Shown here: piece by piece, positions 41,305 through 49,945 of the stretch
Numbering within the stretch: the first letter of the stretch is position 1
How the letters are laid out: every line of letters starts with the position of its first letter
Source: Mycolicibacterium bacteremicum
GTDB taxonomy: Bacteria > Actinomycetota > Actinomycetes > Mycobacteriales > Mycobacteriaceae
Length of the DNA stretch: 64,000 nucleotides
Direction: 5' to 3'
Assembly: GCF_943913955.1 (NCBI RefSeq)
Contig: NZ_CALUAE010000027.1
Span: 1-64,000 of the forward strand
The notes under the pieces: model-generated
What the model saw: only the letters and a program-made list of their open reading frames with translations
The model's database searches: none
Told to the model about the DNA's origin: nothing
Made by a program: the position numbers and the translations under genes

Positions 41305-41883
41305 TCAGCGTACGGCGACCAGATCGGGCCCGTCGGTCGGATACCAGAGCGCGCAGCTGCGGAACTGCTCGGTGGTCTCGACCCGCTCCGGTAGCCCGGC
41401 GGCCGCCAGCGCGTGCGCCTTGAATGCGCGCGCGGCCGGGCTGAGGCGGAACTGGACCGGGGCGGCGCCGGCTCCCGCCGCGCTGCCCTCCCCCCACATC
41501 GTCACCTCGGCCACGCCCTGTCTGAGCGCGCGGGTGACGTGGGTGCGCAGGTCGGCGTCGATCCCGAAGGCCCGGGCCGAGACCGCGAGGGCGGCCGGGT
41601 CGGTGGGTAGCTCGCGGGCGGCGCGTCCCGCCTCGACGGCGCGCACGCCGAGGATGTCCAGTGGCCGCGCATCGCTGCCGCCGGGGATGACGACATCGAC
41701 CTTCCATCCGGCGCGCACCCGGTCATACAGCCAACCGCCGGCACCCCGGACCACGTCGGCGACATCGGCCGCCACCACGATCAGGTCATAGCTGAGCAGT
41801 GCGGTGGCCGAGCTGCGAACGCCCACACCGCGCTGATAACCGAAGACGGTGCGCTCGTCGGGATGCGTCGAACGGGCTTTCAC
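41305..41883 (-). CDS. Conserved hypothetical protein of the accessory region
   Basis: 192-residue soluble protein that I do not recognise. It is rich in Ala, Val and Arg, starts with SATALLSYDLIVVAADVADVV and shows alternating strand/helix segments (GWKVDVVIPGGSDARPLDILG) that may form an alpha/beta fold; no signal peptide, membrane segment or catalytic motif is visible. GTG 41883 is chosen because AAGGAG lies ten bases upstream; a longer frame would overlap the divergent gene. It is the outermost leftward gene of the element-controlled region and shares its intergenic region with the DUF427 protein. Confidence 0.6.
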   Translation of the reverse strand: MKARSTHPDERTVFGYQRGVGVRSSATALLSYDLIVVAADVADVVRGAGGWLYDRVRAGWKVDVVIPGGSDARPLDILGVRAVEAGRAARELPTDPAALAVSARAFGIDADLRTHVTRALRQGVAEVTMWGEGSAAGAGAAPVQFRLSPAARAFKAHALAAAGLPERVETTEQFRSCALWYPTDGPDLVAVR

Positions 41884-41927
41884 GCTGGCTGTCTCCTTCG
41901 GGCACCGATGTCGGCAGGGCTGATTCA

Positions 41928-41957
41928 GCGTGACATTTATTCGCCAATCTGTAAAGC
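41928..41957. promoter_or_regulatory. Shared regulon element, copy A
   Basis: GCGTGACA, 14 bases, TGTAAAGC. The right half ends eight bases before the ATG of the DUF427 gene, which has no ribosome binding site. The left half faces the divergent hypothetical gene, whose start is 44 bases away behind a Shine-Dalgarno sequence. The two halves are imperfect inverted repeats and may be both an operator and the promoter. Confidence 0.75.
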
Positions 41958-41965
41958 TCTTCGCC

Positions 41966-42661
41966 ATGACGCTGTACGCCGGTCGCGGTCCGTTCAGCCG
42001 GGATCCCGCGGGCGAGTTCTACCCCGCCGTCCCGGCGGAGGTGGTCTTCATCGAACCGCATCCCCGCCGGGTGCAGGCGATCCGGCACGGGGACACCGTG
42101 ATCGACACCGAGGCCGCGCTGCTGGTACACCGCCGCGATCATCCACTGAGCTACGCCTTCCCGGTCGGCGAGGTCCGCGGACTGCCCACCGAGCCCGTCC
42201 CCGAGCGGCCCGGGTACGTCCGGGTGCCGTGGGACGCGGTCGACGCCTGGATCGAGGAGGGCCGCCGGCTGGTGCACTACCCGCCCAATCCGTACCACCG
42301 GGTGGACTGTCTGCCGTCCGGGCGGGGGCTGCGGGTCAGCATCGCGGGCACCGTGCTGGTCGACACCACCGACACGGTCGTCGTCTTCGAGACCGCGCTG
42401 GCCCCACGGTTGTACGTCGATCCGGCGTTGGTGCGCACCGACCTGCTGACGCCCAGCCCGACCACCAGCTACTGCAATTACAAGGGCCACGCCCGGTACT
42501 GGTCGGCCACCGTCGAGGGTGGGGTGATCCCGGATGTCGCGTGGAGCTACCCGGAGACCCTCCCGGAGTCGGCGGCGATCACCGGGTTCCTCAGCTTCGA
42601 CGAGACCCTGGTCGAGATGATCGCCGAACTGCCCGCGGGCCACGCCGGCTGCGGTTGCTGA
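41966..42661 (+). CDS. Tandem DUF427 domain protein
   Basis: 231-residue cytoplasmic protein. The C-terminal half is a full DUF427 domain (RTDLLTPSPTTSYCNYKGHA, then YWSATVEG and VAWSYPETLPESAAITGFLSF); the N-terminal half has the beginning of a second copy (EPHPRRVQAIRHGDTVIDTEAAL, YAFPVGEVRGLP). The protein ends with a Cys-rich AGCGC tail. DUF427 has no known enzymatic role. It is probably translated from a leaderless mRNA started at element A, and a SRPBCC gene follows 26 bases later. Confidence 0.7.
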   Translation: MTLYAGRGPFSRDPAGEFYPAVPAEVVFIEPHPRRVQAIRHGDTVIDTEAALLVHRRDHPLSYAFPVGEVRGLPTEPVPERPGYVRVPWDAVDAWIEEGRRLVHYPPNPYHRVDCLPSGRGLRVSIAGTVLVDTTDTVVVFETALAPRLYVDPALVRTDLLTPSPTTSYCNYKGHARYWSATVEGGVIPDVAWSYPETLPESAAITGFLSFDETLVEMIAELPAGHAGCGC

Positions 42662-42687
42662 AACACACTGTCAGGAAGGGTATTTCG

Positions 42688-43164
42688 TTGGGCATCGTCA
42701 CCACCAGCTCGGAGACGACATTCCGCCGGCCGGCCGAGGCGATCTACGACTTCGTCACCAACCCGGTCAACTGGGCCACGACGTATCCGGGCGGACCACG
42801 CATCACCGGGGTGTCCGACACCCTGCCGCTGCGGGTCGGCGACACCTGGCAGGAGGCCCACCCCACCGAGGACCGGGTGTTCACCTGGCAGCTGGCCATC
42901 GCCACCCGACCGCGGATGTGGGTGTTCAGTTCGGTCGGCCGCCTCGGTACCGACTACGCCGGGGTCGGCGGCTTCGAGGGCCGGATGACCATCGAATACC
43001 ACTTCAGCGCACCCGATCCCGAGGTCACGCTGTTCACCCGGACCATGACCATCGAGGCCTACCGCGACGCCCCGATGAGCGACGGGTTCTTCCGGATCGT
43101 CAACCCGGCCCATATCGACGCCTATCACGCCGCGGTCGCCCGCGAACTCGACGCGCTCAGCTGA
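42688..43164 (+). CDS. SRPBCC (START/polyketide cyclase-like) protein
   Basis: 158-residue single-domain protein of the Bet v1/SRPBCC fold: TTFRRPAEAIYDFVTNPVNW at the N terminus, a central beta-sheet with VFTWQLAIATRPRMWVFSS and a long C-terminal helix (IDAYHAAVARELDAL). These proteins hold hydrophobic ligands such as sterols, terpenoids or polyketides in a deep cavity. TTG 42688 follows AGGAAGGG at good distance; there is no ATG/GTG nearer. The stop overlaps the convergent esterase gene by eight bases. Confidence 0.75.
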   Translation: MGIVTTSSETTFRRPAEAIYDFVTNPVNWATTYPGGPRITGVSDTLPLRVGDTWQEAHPTEDRVFTWQLAIATRPRMWVFSSVGRLGTDYAGVGGFEGRMTIEYHFSAPDPEVTLFTRTMTIEAYRDAPMSDGFFRIVNPAHIDAYHAAVARELDALS

Positions 43165-44047
43165 AGGCCCGTCGCAGCGCCGCCCCCTGCAGGGCGAACA
43201 GCTGCGCACTCACGCCCCAGTCCGGGACCATCGAGTCGAAGCCGTGGCAGGTCCCCGGCACGACATGCAGTTCGGTGGCGACCCCGGCCCACATCAGCCG
43301 CAGCGCGTAGTCGACGGCCTCGTCGCGCAGCGGATCGAGTTCGGAGCAGCTGATGAAGGTCGGGGCCAGTCCGCTCAGGTCGGCGACCCGGGCCGGTACC
43401 GCCCCGGGCGGGGGCCGCTCCCCCGCCAGGTAGTGCCGCCACATCAATTCCGTTGCCGGACCGTCGAATCCCGGGGTGCTGTCGAACTCCTGCTTCGACG
43501 GTGTCAGCTCGATGTCCAGCACAGGCTGATGCAGCAAGGTGAACACGACGGCCGGGGCCGCACCGGCGGCGCTGCGCTGCGCCAGTCCGGCGGCCAGCGC
43601 ACCGCCGGCACTGTTGCCGGCGAGCACCAGCCGATCGGTGCCGGTGTGCGCGGCGGCCCAGTGCAGCACGGCCAGCGCATCGTCGAGGCCGGCCGGGTAC
43701 GGGTGCTCCGGGGCCAGCCGGTAGTCCACCGAGATCACCGTCGCCTGGGCGCGGCGGGCCAGTTCGACGCACTGCCGGTGGTCGGTGTCCAGGTTGCCCA
43801 GCACGAACGCACCGCCGTGGCAGTACACCACCGTCCCGGCCGTGCCGCCGACATAGGTGCGCACCGGGATGCTCTCGCCCACCAGGCCGTCCGTGATGTC
43901 GACACCGGCACAGTCCACCGCATCCCGACCGTCCCGACGACGCTGGTTGAGTCCGTCCCGGACGGCGGGCAGCAGGTCGGCGGACAGATCGGTGCGGGCA
44001 CCGAGCAGGTGCCGCAATGCCGGGTCCAGGCGGTCATGAATGGTCAT
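43157..44047 (-). CDS. HSL-type alpha/beta hydrolase (esterase)
   Basis: 296-residue serine esterase of the hormone-sensitive lipase group. YCHGGAFVLGNLD supplies the oxyanion HGG motif, GNSAGGALAA the nucleophile Ser near residue 150, SCSELDPLRDEAVDYA the Asp and GTCHGFDSM the His. Such enzymes cut medium-chain or bulky esters. It is the last gene of the seven-gene operon starting at element B and follows the Baeyer-Villiger monooxygenase with a four-base overlap, which suggests it opens the ester made by that enzyme. Confidence 0.9.
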   Translation of the reverse strand: MTIHDRLDPALRHLLGARTDLSADLLPAVRDGLNQRRRDGRDAVDCAGVDITDGLVGESIPVRTYVGGTAGTVVYCHGGAFVLGNLDTDHRQCVELARRAQATVISVDYRLAPEHPYPAGLDDALAVLHWAAAHTGTDRLVLAGNSAGGALAAGLAQRSAAGAAPAVVFTLLHQPVLDIELTPSKQEFDSTPGFDGPATELMWRHYLAGERPPPGAVPARVADLSGLAPTFISCSELDPLRDEAVDYALRLMWAGVATELHVVPGTCHGFDSMVPDWGVSAQLFALQGAALRRAFS

Positions 44048-45504
44048 CGGCGCCCGAAGGTGTACGGGCCGGGGCGGAATCGGCGGGTCATCTGCCAGAA
44101 CGCCCGGGCGCTGCGCGGCCACTGGGTGACCACCCGGCCGTTGGCGGCGCGGAAATAGCTGTTGCACCGGGTGAGCCAGACCGTGCCCTGCATCCAGCCG
44201 TCGATGCGGGACAGATACTCGCGCATGGCATCCGGACGCACGGCCAGATAGGTCTGGCGGTGCCGCCGCAGATGGCGCAGCGCCCGCACGATGTAGTGCG
44301 CCTGGGCCTCGAGGACGAAGATCACGCTGTTGGAGCCGACATTGGTGTTCGGGCCGTACAACATGAAGAAGTTCGGGAACCCGGGCACCGCCATGCCGAG
44401 GTAGGCGTAGGCGCCGTCGCGCCAGGTGTCGCGCAGGGTCCGACCGGACTCACCGGTGACCTCGATCTGACCGAGGTAGTCGGCCGCGGCGTACCCGGTG
44501 GCACAGACCACGACGTCAACATCGAGTTCGCGCCCGTCGGCGGTCACCAGCGCGGTATCGGTGAGCCCGCGGGCCGGGCTGTCGATGACCTCGACATTCG
44601 GACGGGTCAGGGTGGGCACGAAATCCGAGGAGAACACCAGCCGCTTGCAGCCCAGCGGGTGGTCGGGGGTGAGCTTGGCCCGCAGATCCTCGTCCTCGAC
44701 GGCGGACTGCAGCATGTCCAGCGCAACCGCCTTGAACTGCTGGGCCTTGTCGCTGCCGTCCTCGATCACCGCGATGTTCGATTCGCTGCGCAACCACAGC
44801 CGGGTGCGGTAGATCTTCTTGGCCAGCGGCACATGGGCGAACAGCCAGCGCTCTCGCTCGGTGTAGGGCCGGTCGGGTTTGGGCAGGATCCAGGTCGGGG
44901 TGCGCTGTACCGAGTACACCTTCTCGGCGATCTTGGCCAGCTCCGGAACCACCTGCGAGGCAGTCGATCCGGTGCCGAGCACGGCGATCCGGGATCCGTG
45001 CAGTGCCACGCTGTGATCCCACTGGGCGGTGTGCATCACGGTGCCGGCGAACCGGTCGCGGCCGGCCAGCTCCGGCATCAGCGGCTGGGTGAACAGCCCG
45101 ATGGCCGAGACCACGATGTCGAAGGTGTGCTGTGCGCCGGTGGCCGTGGTGAGCGTCCAGTTGTGCGCGGCCGCATTCCAGCGTGCGGCGGTGATCTCGG
45201 TGTTCAGCCGTAGATGGGGCTCCAGGCGGTGCCGGCGGGCCGACTCCTCGAAGTACGCCAGGATCTCCGGCTGGCCGGACCACAACCGCGACCAGTGCGG
45301 GTTGAGGTCGAAGGAGAACGAGTACAGATGTGATTTCACATCGCAGGCCAGCCCGGGATAGGTGTTGATGCGCCAGGTCCCCCCGACACCGTCCTCCCGG
45401 TCGAAGATGGTGAAGTCCCGGAATCCGGCCTTGCGCAGGAAGATTCCCAGCGCCAGACCGCCGGGCCCGGCGCCGATGATCCCCACCGACAACGTCTTGC
45501 TCAT
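44044..45504 (-). CDS. Flavin-dependent Baeyer-Villiger monooxygenase
   Basis: 486-residue FAD/NADPH monooxygenase that inserts oxygen next to a ketone. It contains the FAD Rossmann motif GIIGAGPGGLALG at residues 7-19, GGTWRINTYPGLACDV, the family fingerprint FAGTVMHTAQWD (FxGxxxHxxxWP/D), the NADPH motif VLGTGSTASQV and the late ATGYAAADYL. The fingerprint separates it from N-hydroxylating relatives. ATG 45504 lies four bases after the SDR stop. With the alcohol dehydrogenase and SDR upstream providing ketones and an esterase and lactonase nearby, a ketone-to-lactone/ester route is likely. Confidence 0.9.
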   Translation of the reverse strand: MSKTLSVGIIGAGPGGLALGIFLRKAGFRDFTIFDREDGVGGTWRINTYPGLACDVKSHLYSFSFDLNPHWSRLWSGQPEILAYFEESARRHRLEPHLRLNTEITAARWNAAAHNWTLTTATGAQHTFDIVVSAIGLFTQPLMPELAGRDRFAGTVMHTAQWDHSVALHGSRIAVLGTGSTASQVVPELAKIAEKVYSVQRTPTWILPKPDRPYTERERWLFAHVPLAKKIYRTRLWLRSESNIAVIEDGSDKAQQFKAVALDMLQSAVEDEDLRAKLTPDHPLGCKRLVFSSDFVPTLTRPNVEVIDSPARGLTDTALVTADGRELDVDVVVCATGYAAADYLGQIEVTGESGRTLRDTWRDGAYAYLGMAVPGFPNFFMLYGPNTNVGSNSVIFVLEAQAHYIVRALRHLRRHRQTYLAVRPDAMREYLSRIDGWMQGTVWLTRCNSYFRAANGRVVTQWPRSARAFWQMTRRFRPGPYTFGRR

Positions 45505-45508
45505 GCGG

Positions 45509-46231
45509 TCATCCGATCTTGAGGATCTGGCCGCCGTCGACCACCAGTTCCGACCCGGTGATGAACGAGGCGTTCGGCGAGACCAGGAACGCGACGGCGT
45601 CGGCCACCTCGACCGGGGTGCCCAGCCTGCCCGATTCCCCGAGCCGTGCCTGCGTGCGCTCGTCGAGCATGGGGGTCGCGATGGGACCCGGGAAGACCGC
45701 ATTGACCCGGATCCCGTCGGGGAGCAGCTCGACGGCGACGGCCTGGGTGAGACCGCGCAGTGCCCACTTCGAGGAACCGTAGGCGGCGTGGTTCGGGAAC
45801 GGCCGGATGGCGCTGGTGCTGCAGGTGTTCACGATCGCGGCCCCGTCCGCGGTGCGAAGGTGCGGCAGCGCGGCCCGGATGCCCAGGAACGGGCCCAGGC
45901 AGTTGACCCGCCAACTGTTCTCGAAGCCTGCGGCGGTCTCGGCGTCGACGGCGGCGCGGTGCAGCACGCCGGCGTTGTTCACCAGGGTGCTGAGCCCACC
46001 GAAGTGGGCGACGGTGGCATCGACGGCCGCCGACCACTGCTCCTCGGAGGTGACGTCGAGTTCGACGGCGAGCACATCATCATCGCCGTATTCGGCTGTG
46101 CCGGTGCGCAGATCACTGCCGGGCAGGTCGCAGGCGGCGACCCGGTAGCCGTCGGCGCACAGCCGCGCGACGATGGCCGCACCCTGTCCGCGCGCCGCGC
46201 CGGTCACCAACGCCACCCGTTGCGGGGTCAT
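45509..46231 (-). CDS. SDR family dehydrogenase
   Basis: 240-residue classical short-chain dehydrogenase: TGAARGQG cofactor motif near residue 10, ACDLPG after strand 2 (Asp, NAD preference), NNAG, catalytic Ser in NTCSTSA, YGSSKWA with Tyr/Lys, and the C-terminal SFITGSELVVDGGQ. It likely oxidises a secondary alcohol to a ketone for the monooxygenase encoded next. The start overlaps the aldolase stop by four bases. Confidence 0.9.
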   Translation of the reverse strand: MTPQRVALVTGAARGQGAAIVARLCADGYRVAACDLPGSDLRTGTAEYGDDDVLAVELDVTSEEQWSAAVDATVAHFGGLSTLVNNAGVLHRAAVDAETAAGFENSWRVNCLGPFLGIRAALPHLRTADGAAIVNTCSTSAIRPFPNHAAYGSSKWALRGLTQAVAVELLPDGIRVNAVFPGPIATPMLDERTQARLGESGRLGTPVEVADAVAFLVSPNASFITGSELVVDGGQILKIG

Positions 46232-46974
46232 CGGCCGGCCGCCTCGTCGAGATGGGCGGCCGCACCGCGGCGCAGGGCCTGCGATTCCGAGGCCAGGGTG
46301 ATCATCCGGAACCCGATCTGCGCCATCTCTTTTCCGATGCTGCCGGTGCCGGCGTGGATGCCGGTCACCAGACCGGCGCCAGTGGCCACCGCGTGGATCT
46401 CGGCCATCGCCGCACGCACGTCGGGATGGGTGAACGCGACGGCAACCCGATGACCCATCGAGATCGCCAGATCGGCCGGCCCGACATAGATCCCGGCCAG
46501 TCCGGGCACGGCGCAGATCTCGTCCAGGGCGCCCACGCCGCGCGCGGTCTCGATCATCACGTAGACGCTCGCCGCGGCCTGCAGCGCGGCGATATCGCGG
46601 CCGAGCGTGGCCCGCAACGGCCCGAAGCTGCGCACCCCGGCCGGGGCGTACCGGGTGGCGGCGACGGCCGCGGCGGCCTGCTCGGCCGATTCCACCATGG
46701 CGATGGCGACCGCGTCGGCCCCGGCGTCGAGCACCCGGCCGATCGGCGCGGGATCGGCCGACGGTAGCCGGACCACGGTGCCGATGGGCACATGCTCGAG
46801 GCGGCGCAGCAGCAGCGCCACATCGGCGTCGTCGAGATAACCGTGTTGAATGTCGAATCCGACGTAGTCGTAACCGGCGGCGGCGAACTCCTCGGGGCCG
46901 ATGATGGTGGGTCCGACCACCCAGCCACCCCAGATCCGGTCCTTGTCGGCCAGGGCATCCTGCAGTCTGGTCAT
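46228..46974 (-). CDS. HpcH/HpaI-type class II aldolase
   Basis: 248-residue metal-dependent aldolase of the HpcH/HpaI group (2-keto-3-deoxy or 4-hydroxy-2-oxo acid aldolases). Conserved blocks: DYVGFDIQHGYLDD, VVRLPSADPAPIGRVLDAGADAV (split), YVMIETARGVGALDEI with the metal-binding Glu and IYVGPADLAISMG with the metal-binding Asp. Such enzymes split hydroxy-oxo acids into pyruvate and an aldehyde. In this operon it would cleave a ring-opened product, and the aldehyde could go to the dehydrogenase at 60602. It overlaps both neighbours by four bases. Confidence 0.9.
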   Translation of the reverse strand: MTRLQDALADKDRIWGGWVVGPTIIGPEEFAAAGYDYVGFDIQHGYLDDADVALLLRRLEHVPIGTVVRLPSADPAPIGRVLDAGADAVAIAMVESAEQAAAAVAATRYAPAGVRSFGPLRATLGRDIAALQAAASVYVMIETARGVGALDEICAVPGLAGIYVGPADLAISMGHRVAVAFTHPDVRAAMAEIHAVATGAGLVTGIHAGTGSIGKEMAQIGFRMITLASESQALRRGAAAHLDEAAGR

Positions 46975-47939
46975 ATGCTGATCGCAATCTTGACGCGGGT
47001 GGGATCCGGACGGCAGGCCAGTTCGAAGGCCGCCTGCGCATCGTCGATGGTGAAGGTGTGCGTCAGGTAGATGTCCGGCAGTTCCGGGTGACGGCGCACG
47101 AAGTCGCCTGCGGCCGCCAGCATCCGGCGCCGCTGCCCGGTGACGCCGGATTTCAGGGTCAGGTTGTTGCGCAGCATGGTCCGGATGCTGATCGGATAGA
47201 TGTCGTCATCGGCGACGCCGAAGTAGAACACCGTGCCACCGAATGCTGCGGCGTCGATGGCATGGCCGAGGGTGGCGACCTGATGGCCGACGGCCTCGAT
47301 CACGATGTCGAACTTCTCGCCCGCCTGCAGATGTCTGATCCACCGGTCGCTGGTGGCGCGCACCGTCTCGTCGACGCCGAACAGCGGCCCCAGGGTGGTG
47401 CGGTCGACGGGATCGATGCCCGTGACACGCGCGGCACCGGCCGCCTTGGCCACGTAGCTGAACAACAGGCCGATGGAGCCCTGCCCGATCACCGCGACCC
47501 GCTTGCCGGTCAGGTCGCCGAGTTGTTCGACGGCGTACAGGACGCAGGCCAGCGGTTGCAGGCCGACCGCCTGCTCCGGTGTCAGATCGTCGGCGTAGCA
47601 GGCCAATCCGTCGCCGTCGGCGATCACCTGGGCCTGCAGCCCGTCGAAGCCGGAGGCCCAGCCGACCACCCGGTCGCCCACCGTGTGCGCCGGATGTGCG
47701 CTGGCGGCCACCTCGCCGACGATCTCGTGGATGGGGAACCCCGGCATGCCGGCGGCCTGGCGTCCGGTGTCACCGGGTAGGCGTCCCTGCGTGCCACGGA
47801 ACCCCGGTACGTCGCTACCGCAGATGCCGGCGGCCAGGAAGTGCAGCAGCACCTGGCCGTTGCTCAACGCCGCCGGATCGGGTGGTTCGCGGTCGGTCCG
47901 CTCGAAGGTGTACGGCGCGCTCAGTCGGTAGCCCCACAT
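46971..47939 (-). CDS. Zinc-binding alcohol dehydrogenase (MDR family)
   Basis: 322-residue medium-chain dehydrogenase. The catalytic zinc site shows as Cys in GICGSDVPGF and His-Glu in PIHEIVGEV; the four-Cys structural zinc loop of yeast-type ADHs is absent. The nucleotide domain has VAVIGQGSIGLLFSYVAKAAGA followed by an Asp (GIDPVD), favouring NAD. It probably oxidises an alcohol produced by the P450 encoded just upstream; its ATG shares one base with the P450 stop. It is slightly shorter than usual (about 340). Confidence 0.87.
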   Translation of the reverse strand: MWGYRLSAPYTFERTDREPPDPAALSNGQVLLHFLAAGICGSDVPGFRGTQGRLPGDTGRQAAGMPGFPIHEIVGEVAASAHPAHTVGDRVVGWASGFDGLQAQVIADGDGLACYADDLTPEQAVGLQPLACVLYAVEQLGDLTGKRVAVIGQGSIGLLFSYVAKAAGAARVTGIDPVDRTTLGPLFGVDETVRATSDRWIRHLQAGEKFDIVIEAVGHQVATLGHAIDAAAFGGTVFYFGVADDDIYPISIRTMLRNNLTLKSGVTGQRRRMLAAAGDFVRRHPELPDIYLTHTFTIDDAQAAFELACRPDPTRVKIAISI

Positions 47940-49177
47940 CAGCGGACCTGCACCTGCACCGGGACGTTGTTCCAGCCCCACTGGAAACTCGACGGTGGCC
48001 GGGAGGCACGGTCGGCGACGATGCGGTAGTCGGCTACGCGCTTGAACCACTCCTGGATCATGATGGTGATCTCCAGTCGCGCGACGTGCACACCCAGACA
48101 GAAATGCTGGCCGTGGCCGAAGGACAGCAGCCGGTCGATCGGCCGGTTCCAGATGAAGCGGTCCGGGTCGGGATACTCGCGCTCGTCACGGGCGGCCGAG
48201 GCCAGCAGGGTGATGATCCGCTGGCCGGGTTCGATGGTGGTGTCGTGAATCGTGTATGGCCGCCGTACCGTCCGCGCGAACCACTGTGCCGGTGCGGTGT
48301 AGCGCAGGATCTCCTCACGCGCGACCGGCACGTGGTTGTCCAGATCGGAGCGCACGGCGTCGAGCTGGTCGGGGTGTTCGCGCAGCTGCCACAACCCGGC
48401 GGCGGTGACCTTCGGAACCGTCTCGGTGCCGCCGATGAAGACACCGAGCATCTGGATGGCGGCCTCCATGTCGGTGAGTTTCGAACCGTCGGGGAGCTCG
48501 AAGTTGATCAGGCTGTCCGCGATCGGGCAGCTGCCGTCGGCCCCGGCGGCGCGGCGGCGTTCGATGATCGGTGTCAGATAGCTCAGGTAGCCGGGCCGGG
48601 CGTTGGCCACCTCCACGCCCTCACCCGGTTGGGCGAGGCTGCCCGCGTTCACCGAGGCCAGCACCTCGGGTGCGAGTTCGACCGGCAGACCGACGAATTC
48701 GCACACCATGGCGGCTGCCACATGACCCCCGTAGTCCTGGGTGAGGTCGAAGGTGCCCAGCGGCAGCAGCTCGTCGAGTCGCTCGTTGGCCAGAGTCCGG
48801 ATCCGGTCGGCGAGCTTGGCGGCCGAGCGCGGCCGGAACTGCGCCGAGGTGCAGCGCCGCACGTTCTCATAGAGCGGTGAGTCGAAGTTGGCGTGGAACG
48901 GCATCGGATGCAGGGGCGGGTCGTCGACCGGGCCGGCATTGTGGTGCTCGAGCACGGTGGCCGCCGGCAGGGTGCCCTCGGAGGCGACGAAGGTGCCGTC
49001 GGCCACCCGCAGCACTTCCCAGATGTCGTCGAAGCGTGACAGTGCGTAGGTGTCCCAGGCGGGCAGGTAGTAGACGGGATGCTCGTCGCGCAACACCCGG
49101 TAGTACGGCAGCGGGTCGGCCATCACCTCTGGCGCGAAGGGATCGTAGGAGAACGACTGCGGCACAGCGGTTCTCAT
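47939..49177 (-). CDS. Cytochrome P450 (first of two)
   Basis: 412-residue soluble bacterial P450. The heme loop is LLSFGHGQHFCLGVHVAR with ligand Cys360; the oxygen-activation helix has GVFIGGTETVPK (Glu-Thr in place of the usual Asp/Glu-Thr pair), and EEILRYTAPAQWFAR is the ExxR region. It needs external ferredoxin and reductase, which are not encoded in this window. It is the second gene of the element-B operon and should carry out the first hydroxylation of the unknown substrate. Confidence 0.93.
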   Translation of the reverse strand: MRTAVPQSFSYDPFAPEVMADPLPYYRVLRDEHPVYYLPAWDTYALSRFDDIWEVLRVADGTFVASEGTLPAATVLEHHNAGPVDDPPLHPMPFHANFDSPLYENVRRCTSAQFRPRSAAKLADRIRTLANERLDELLPLGTFDLTQDYGGHVAAAMVCEFVGLPVELAPEVLASVNAGSLAQPGEGVEVANARPGYLSYLTPIIERRRAAGADGSCPIADSLINFELPDGSKLTDMEAAIQMLGVFIGGTETVPKVTAAGLWQLREHPDQLDAVRSDLDNHVPVAREEILRYTAPAQWFARTVRRPYTIHDTTIEPGQRIITLLASAARDEREYPDPDRFIWNRPIDRLLSFGHGQHFCLGVHVARLEITIMIQEWFKRVADYRIVADRASRPPSSFQWGWNNVPVQVQVR

Positions 49178-49878
49178 TGCAGCGGCGAGGGCGGCAGGGC
49201 GGCCAGGATCGAATCTTCCCAGCCGTCGCGCAGGGCGGGCGCAACGCTCATCCAGGTGACGATCTCAGCCGGCGGGCTGTCCTTCCAGGACGGGTAGTGG
49301 TTCTCGAAGCAGTCCCAGCCACCGTCGAGCGCCCAGTAGTGGATCACCTCATTGAAGCGGAAGGTGGTGGTGAACGATCCCAGCCAGCGCTTGCCGGTGC
49401 TTTCCGACCAGGGCACGTAGAGCCGCTCGAGTTCGCGGATGTAGTCGTCCTGGCGGCCCGGTTTGGTCTGCATGATCTCCTGGATCACCAGCTCGGCCCT
49501 GACGTCCTTGGCCTGGAGTTCGGCCAGCGTGCGGTTCTGCGGCGCGGCGTACATGATCCGGCCCTCGCCGTGCGCCCCGATCGCGGCGAGGAAGCTCGCC
49601 CAGTCCATGGCCGGGCCGGCGTGACTGCCACCGCGGGCCTGGGCCTTGCCGATCCGGGCGTAGTCGGCGAAACCGTCGATCTCCCAGATGGTGGTCACCT
49701 GCGGCCAATTGCCGTTGTAGGGCGTGGTTTCCCAGATCGAGAACAGTCGCGCGCCGAGTTCGGTCATCATCGGCTGGTAGACACCGGTGAACCGCTCGGT
49801 GAACTCATCGCTGCCCCCGGTGCCCAGTGCGATCGTCTCGTGGAGGTACAGCAGTGTGTGGCGGTGATATTTACGCAC
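49174..49878 (-). CDS. NIPSNAP-like/dimeric alpha-beta barrel protein
   Basis: 234-residue protein with two ferredoxin-like repeats; the first includes YQPMMTELGARLFSIWETTP and VTTIWEIDGFADYARIG, the second ELVIQEIMQTKPGRQDDYIREL and VIHYWALDGGWDCFENHY. This resembles NIPSNAP or DABB proteins, which bind small hydrophobic molecules or act as isomerases and monooxygenases; no function is assigned. The GTG start is seven bases from the left half of element B with no ribosome binding site, so it is probably translated from a leaderless mRNA. First gene of the seven-gene leftward operon. Confidence 0.6.
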   Translation of the reverse strand: MRKYHRHTLLYLHETIALGTGGSDEFTERFTGVYQPMMTELGARLFSIWETTPYNGNWPQVTTIWEIDGFADYARIGKAQARGGSHAGPAMDWASFLAAIGAHGEGRIMYAAPQNRTLAELQAKDVRAELVIQEIMQTKPGRQDDYIRELERLYVPWSESTGKRWLGSFTTTFRFNEVIHYWALDGGWDCFENHYPSWKDSPPAEIVTWMSVAPALRDGWEDSILAALPPSPLQ

Positions 49879-49885
49879 TCAGCGA

Positions 49886-49915
49886 GCGTGACATTTTGGA
49901 CCCGTTTTGTAAAGG
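49886..49915. promoter_or_regulatory. Shared regulon element, copy B
   Basis: GCGTGACA, 14 bases, TGTAAAGG. On the left it lies seven bases from the GTG of the seven-gene operon. On the right the lactonase ATG is 30 bases away, but two out-of-frame ATGs (49917 and 49926) open a tiny frame that ends in TGA overlapping the lactonase ATG. Confidence 0.75.
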
Positions 49916-49945
49916 TATGGCGTTCATGTGGGTTATCGTGGCGCC

